A stretch of DNA of 20,016 nucleotides from Balamuthia mandrillaris (Eukaryota > Discosea > Longamoebia > Balamuthiidae), in the NCBI GenBank assembly GCA_031835245.1, contig JAVKOQ010000224.1, positions 65,001 to 85,016 on the forward strand, written 5' to 3'. Position 1 is the stretch's first letter; every line of letters begins with the position of its first letter. Positions 16,619-20,016 of this stretch are shown here, one piece after another. The position numbers were made by a program, and so were the translations under genes. The notes under the pieces were generated by a model. That model saw only the letters and a list, made by a program, of their open reading frames with translations, was not told where the DNA came from and did not search any database.

Positions 16619-17112
16619 TGTATTATTTAGCGCAGTTTTCGTCTCCCGTTAATCCTAAGTCTTTACCTGCCCGTTTTTTTTTGCCTGCATCTTCATTTTG
16701 TTTTTCCCTTTATTTTGTAATGCCTGCGCATAAATTAAAAAATACTTCACTTTTGGTACATTTATTACGTAAATTTAATTTGTCTATTGTTAAACTTCAT
16801 TCGTTTGAAGGTTTGTTTTGGATAAGTAAAACGTCGTTGTTTTGTGCTTCTTCTTCTAGTTGAACAGTCATCGCTAACTGTCTTTCTAGTATCGCGTTTA
16901 CGCAAGGCAACCGTATGTTGGTTCCTTTTGTTCAAGTTCGGTCTAATTTTTGTACATTAAGCTTTGTCCAGTCGTGTTTATTACCGCGGTCTTCGTCATA
17001 TTCAATGTTGTTAACTGTGCTTACTTTGTCACGTTCTTTTTTTATTAGAGTAAATAATGCCTACGTTTCACCAGTTATTAAGATATTGGCGCAGAAAAAA
17101 AGTTCCGACTAA
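16618..17112 (+). CDS. rpl10: Probable ribosomal protein L10
   Basis: 164 residues with one UGA (16861) read as Trp. The pattern resembles L10, the anchor of the L7/L12 stalk. HKLKNTSLLVHLLRKF fits the conserved VxKNTLLxxAL, and FEGLFWISKT fits the GPtxlxxS stretch. A run resembling LxFVQSCLLPRSSSYSMLL fits the family's (I)xxLAxLPSrxxLL. In bacteria L11, L1 and L10 genes are consecutive, and here the gene begins on the rpl11 stop. The overall similarity is weak, so this is a call from pattern plus position. The alternative is a lineage-specific orf. Its last 56 bases overlap rps12. Confidence 0.58.
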
Positions 17113-17446
17113 TAATACAGCAGCACTTCAAGGTAATCCTCAACTTAAGGGGACTTGTGTTAAGCTGCGTATTGTAAAACCAAAAAAACCTAATTCGGCG
17201 CAACGTAAAATCGCGAAAGTTCGTTTATCAACAAAGCGTCAAGTTTTGGCGTATATTCCGGGCCAGGGTCATAATTTGCAAGAGTATTCGTCCGTAATGG
17301 TTTGTGGAGGACGAGCTAATGATCTTCCTGGGGTGCGGTTTAGCCTTATGCGTGGAAAATATGACTTTAGTTGACGAGAAAATATTACACGAACAAAAAA
17401 GCGTTCAAAATATGGAGCGCCTTTATCTAAGCGTTCGGATTCTTAA
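17057..17446 (+). CDS. rps12: Ribosomal protein S12
   Basis: Decoding-centre protein of the small subunit. The highly conserved LRIVKPKKPNSAQRKIAKVR and AYIPGQGHNLQEYSSVMV blocks are present, then GGRANDLPGVRF. UGA at 17372 is Trp, after which the basic C-terminus RTKKRSKYGAPLSKR ends at TAA (17444). 129 residues is the usual length. It starts inside rpl10, and its stop overlaps the rps7 ATG (TAATG). The residues are well conserved, so it serves as a control that this region codes under UGA=Trp. Confidence 0.97.
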
Positions 17447-18552
17447 TGCGGTCTGTTTTTTTAGTTAACGGCTTTATCCACCATAATTTGCAAAAGGGTT
17501 TTGGTTTGCGTGCTTTTAATCTTTTGTTACATGTTTTTAGCCTATTAAAACGTTATTTCAGAATTTCTCCGCTTCGTTTGGTGTTTTCAATTTTGGAAAC
17601 TAACCGTCCGCGCGTCTCTTTCCGTATTTCACGTTTTCGACCTCGTATTTCTTATGCCCCTTATGTACTCTATGCGGTCAATTCGTTTAAGCACTGTTTT
17701 CGTTGGATTTTTAAGGCGAGCAGGGAACGCCAAGGCTTGACTAAACGTTTGCAGTTATTCACGGAGTTGTCTGCTTGTTTTTTTGGAAAAAGCAAAGTAG
17801 TTTCTTTGCGAACAGAGACGCACTTATTAGCTAATAAGTATATTCGAAATCTATGGCGTCGGAGTAGCCGTACGCGAACAAGGCGTTTACGTCTAAAAGA
17901 TTTGGATTTTTCAACACTTAAACTAAGTAAACGCATGAAGCTTTTTTTAATTGCTGTTCGAAAATTGTGTGAAAAAAGTAAACGGGTCGGCAGGCTCCGT
18001 CGTATTGTTCATTCAAAACGTAGGCAAAAACGTTTGGTTATTCGTAAGGTTTTTCGCCGCAAGTGTGTTCCTACGCCAGTAAAAAAACAAGGGCGTCGTT
18101 TTCGTAGATTGAATTTACGTATTGCGGCAGCGTTAACTCGCGGGTTTTTGCGTTCGCATTCTTTTTCTTCGAAGGGATTGTCGCCGTTTTTGGTTAAAAA
18201 TGAGCGAAGCTTTGGACTTATCCGTTGGTCTTTTCGGCGTCGTTTTTTTAGGAAATCCGTTGCCTATATTCGACCAAATCGCCGTGTGTTTGTTCGCAAT
18301 TTTGCGAATTCTTCTTTTTATAAAAAAGGCTGGGCCGGCGATTGTAAAGCGGTCGTAAGTTCAGGTTTATATCACAATCTATTTGCTCGCCGTATGATTG
18401 CTCTTGCTGTATCGCGTTTAATCCGTATCGCGTGTAGTCCAAAACGTTATGACCGTTCTCGATATAAGCTGTACCGCCAATTTATTACACTTCGTTTGTG
18501 GTTTATGTTTAAACGACTTAATGTTATCTCTTTGGAAAAAAAAATCATTTAA
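17446..18552 (+). CDS. rps7: Ribosomal protein S7 with a long basic C-terminal extension
   Basis: Small-subunit head protein that starts assembly of the 3' domain. Residues 45-140 match the family: PLRLVFSILETNRPRVSFRI, YVLYAVNSFKHCFRWIFKAS and THLLANKYIRNLWRR. These correspond to PxxVFxxAlxNxxPxvExR, RxxxaxrWlxxAAr and THrMAeANkafahyR. The order rps12-rps7 is the bacterial str order. The remaining 225 residues or so are very rich in Arg and Lys and resemble nothing I know. S7 is normally about 150-160 residues. In bacteria fusA, tuf, S10, L3, L4 and L23 lie between S7 and L2, and no trace of these is seen in the extension. Confidence 0.85.
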   Translation: MRSVFLVNGFIHHNLQKGFGLRAFNLLLHVFSLLKRYFRISPLRLVFSILETNRPRVSFRISRFRPRISYAPYVLYAVNSFKHCFRWIFKASRERQGLTKRLQLFTELSACFFGKSKVVSLRTETHLLANKYIRNLWRRSSRTRTRRLRLKDLDFSTLKLSKRMKLFLIAVRKLCEKSKRVGRLRRIVHSKRRQKRLVIRKVFRRKCVPTPVKKQGRRFRRLNLRIAAALTRGFLRSHSFSSKGLSPFLVKNERSFGLIRWSFRRRFFRKSVAYIRPNRRVFVRNFANSSFYKKGWAGDCKAVVSSGLYHNLFARRMIALAVSRLIRIACSPKRYDRSRYKLYRQFITLRLWFMFKRLNVISLEKKII

Positions 18553-19249
18553 AGCGCTCTCTTCTCGTTTGCACAAGTCTGGGGGGCGTAGCTCAAGCGG
18601 CCGTATCTCGGTGTATCATCGGGGTGGTGGTGCTCTTTCCGTTGCTCGTCACATTGATTATTTACGTTATGTTTATAACCTTGACGGAATCGTTCTTCGA
18701 CTTGAATATGAGCCGGGTACGGGGCTGCTGATTGCTTTTGTTTGCTTTTCAAATGGCGTTGTTTGTTATATTCCTGCGCCATCATTCTTAACGGTTGGTA
18801 TGAGTATTAGAAACAGTTGGTTCCTCTCTTCCGCCTCTTCTTATGGTTGTGCTGTTCCCCTTATCAATATTCCAGTAGGTTCGTTTGTGCATAATATTGA
18901 ATTGTCTAAACTCAGCGGTGCGCAATTTTCGAGAGCGTTTGGTTCTTATGGTCGTGTAATGGCAAAAGAATCGGGTGGTGTAGTACTAAAATTAAAATCG
19001 GGCAATTTTGTGAAGTTTGGTCGTCATAACTTTGCTGTATTAGGAAGCTTGGCGCATAAATTTTTTCAAAAAAAAATTCATTACAAAGCTGGTTTTTTTA
19101 GATTAAAAGGGTGGCGTCCGGTGGTACGCGGCGTCGCTATGAATCCCGTAGATCATCCCCATGGGGGCGGTGAAGGAAAATCTGGTGCGGGACGCCCTTC
19201 TGTCAGTCGATGAGGTTGGCTTACTAAGAATGTCAAAAAAAAAAATTAA
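18521..19249 (+). CDS. rpl2: Ribosomal protein L2
   Basis: Peptidyl-transferase-centre protein of the large subunit. ATG 18521, inside the rps7 3' end, gives LHKSGGRSSSGRISVYHRGGG (family KxxGRNnxGriTxrHrGGG). The C-terminal signature RGVAMNPVDHPHGGGEGKSG, containing the functionally important His, is complete. UGA at 19211 is Trp in SVSRWGW (family PSVTPWG), and the frame ends at TAA 19247. 242 residues is a little shorter than bacterial L2. Its 3' end overlaps the rps19 start by 20 bases. Confidence 0.97.
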
Positions 19250-19472
19250 ATTGTTATGTTATAACAAAAACCGTTTAGCTGGTAAGCTTTTGTTGCTTCC
19301 AGGCTTCGGTGGGTGTGGTTTTTTTATGTATAATGGGATTAAATATGAATTGTTTTATTTGCGCTCGAATTTCTTGTTTTTTTTTTCACTGTATAACTTT
19401 ATTCTATCTAAAAAAATAGGGCCTATACATCGTAAAAAAGAGCTTGGCCGAAAACTGCCAAAAAAAAAATAA
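19230..19472 (+). CDS. rps19: Ribosomal protein S19, diverged
   Basis: Head protein of the small subunit. 80 residues, near the usual length. FMYNGIKYELFYLRSNFL corresponds to the family's VYNGKkfxPVxVtexM, and KKIGPIHRKKELGRKLPKKK to the basic GhKLGEFaxTR...KKK tail, but several usually conserved positions differ. The call relies on its place between rpl2 and rps3, the S10 operon order, as much as on sequence. Its stop directly abuts the rps3 ATG. Confidence 0.72.
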   Translation: MSKKKIKLLCYNKNRLAGKLLLLPGFGGCGFFMYNGIKYELFYLRSNFLFFFSLYNFILSKKIGPIHRKKELGRKLPKKK

Positions 19473-20016
19473 ATGGGTCATGTTGTTAATCCTATAAGTC
19501 ATCGTATTTATGCAACGTTCTTTCATGATAAAATTTGACATGTTCGTTATCCGTTTTTCTACTCTTTTGTTTATTTTAAGTTTGCATTGGCGCACACGTA
19601 TGCTTCCCAGGTTTTAAACTTAAAACGTTTTCGTACGTTTTCTTTGGAGAGCGATGTTCGTTTAATGTTTCATTCTGGAACACTTAACGTTATGATCCTT
19701 TTTTATTCGTCTACCGTGGCTAATCTGCTTTTATCGCTCAAGGAAAAATTAGCTAGTTCTGATGTAAGGCCTGTTCGATTTTCGAAAAATAAAGTAGTGT
19801 CGTCGAGTCGCGATGGTCCAAAATTTCCTTCTAAATTTAATAAGGGTCCTAAGTCTGACTTTGTTTCGTTTTTTAGCCCGAAATCCTCATCTTCTTTTAG
19901 TTCAAAGTCGGGTGTGCCCTTTTCATTCTCATCGGCTAATCATGGCAAAAATGTATCTGGTTATGTGGAAAAACATCCACGCCCTTGATTAATGAGTACG
20001 TGAAAGAACTGAAAGC
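19473..20016 (+). CDS. rps3: Ribosomal protein S3, 5' part (runs off the window)
   Basis: Small-subunit protein at the mRNA entry. ATG 19473 gives MGHVVNPISHRIYATFFHDK and then IWHVRYPFF, the S3 start (MGqKVnPigxRlg...W...w). UGA at 19536 and near the end (19986, 19998, 20007) is read as Trp, leaving the frame open to the last base. After about residue 95 the sequence becomes Ser/Lys/Phe-rich and of low complexity. This is in keeping with the long variable insertion often found between the two domains of mitochondrial S3. The conserved C-terminal domain would lie beyond the window. Confidence 0.85.

Overview
The window joins two kinds of DNA. Bases 1-5672 look like the end of a eukaryotic nuclear chromosome: AT- and purine-rich subtelomeric sequence, GT-AG-like introns, TTAGGG repeats and a tyrosine-recombinase element. 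Bases from about 5703 to the end are gene-dense mitochondrial DNA (mtDNA): respiratory-chain, ATP synthase and ribosomal protein genes plus three tRNAs. At least ten of the mitochondrial reading frames make sense only if UGA is read as Trp (code 4). The host is a protist with a gene-rich mitochondrial genome. UGA=Trp, a mitochondrial rpl11, tRNA acceptor mismatches limited to positions 1-3 and TTAGGG telomeres together suggest an amoebozoan (Acanthamoeba/Vermamoeba-like). This placement is an inference from gene content, not from a search.

Nuclear side. 1-1293 is subtelomeric DNA with diverged direct repeats and a small recurrent hairpin, and no gene I can support. A short telomeric tract (1294-1320) is followed by a 4.2 kb AT-rich segment (1321-5525). 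It carries, on the minus strand, a broken tyrosine recombinase gene with an N-terminal zinc-finger-like motif and, further along, a telobox-type Myb domain. A second telomeric array of about 147 bp (5526-5672) closes the segment. An element flanked by telomere repeats and carrying a telomere-type DNA-binding domain is the most novel item here.

Mitochondrial side, in order: an unidentified membrane ORF, nad3, nad9, nad7, atp6, cob, nad4L, a nad6-like 3' half and nad5. Then come tRNA-Met(CAT), tRNA-Ala(TGC) and tRNA-Leu(CAA). An opposite-strand pair rps16-rpl19 follows, then atp9, atp1 and a strong hairpin. The last block is rpl11-rpl10-rps12-rps7-rpl2-rps19-rps3, with rps3 running off the end. 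This block keeps the order of the bacterial rplKJ / str / S10 operons, and rps16-rpl19 keeps the order of the bacterial rpsP...rplS operon. Genes overlap or abut, often through a TAATG junction, which implies long polycistronic transcripts.

Three mitochondrial genes (nad3, nad7, rpl11) each need a single small frame correction, all near T runs, and the nuclear genes also look broken. Either the assembly carries uncorrected indels, possibly with a chimeric join at the telomere, or this is a young nuclear copy of mtDNA (numt) at a chromosome end that has begun to decay. The sequence alone cannot separate these.
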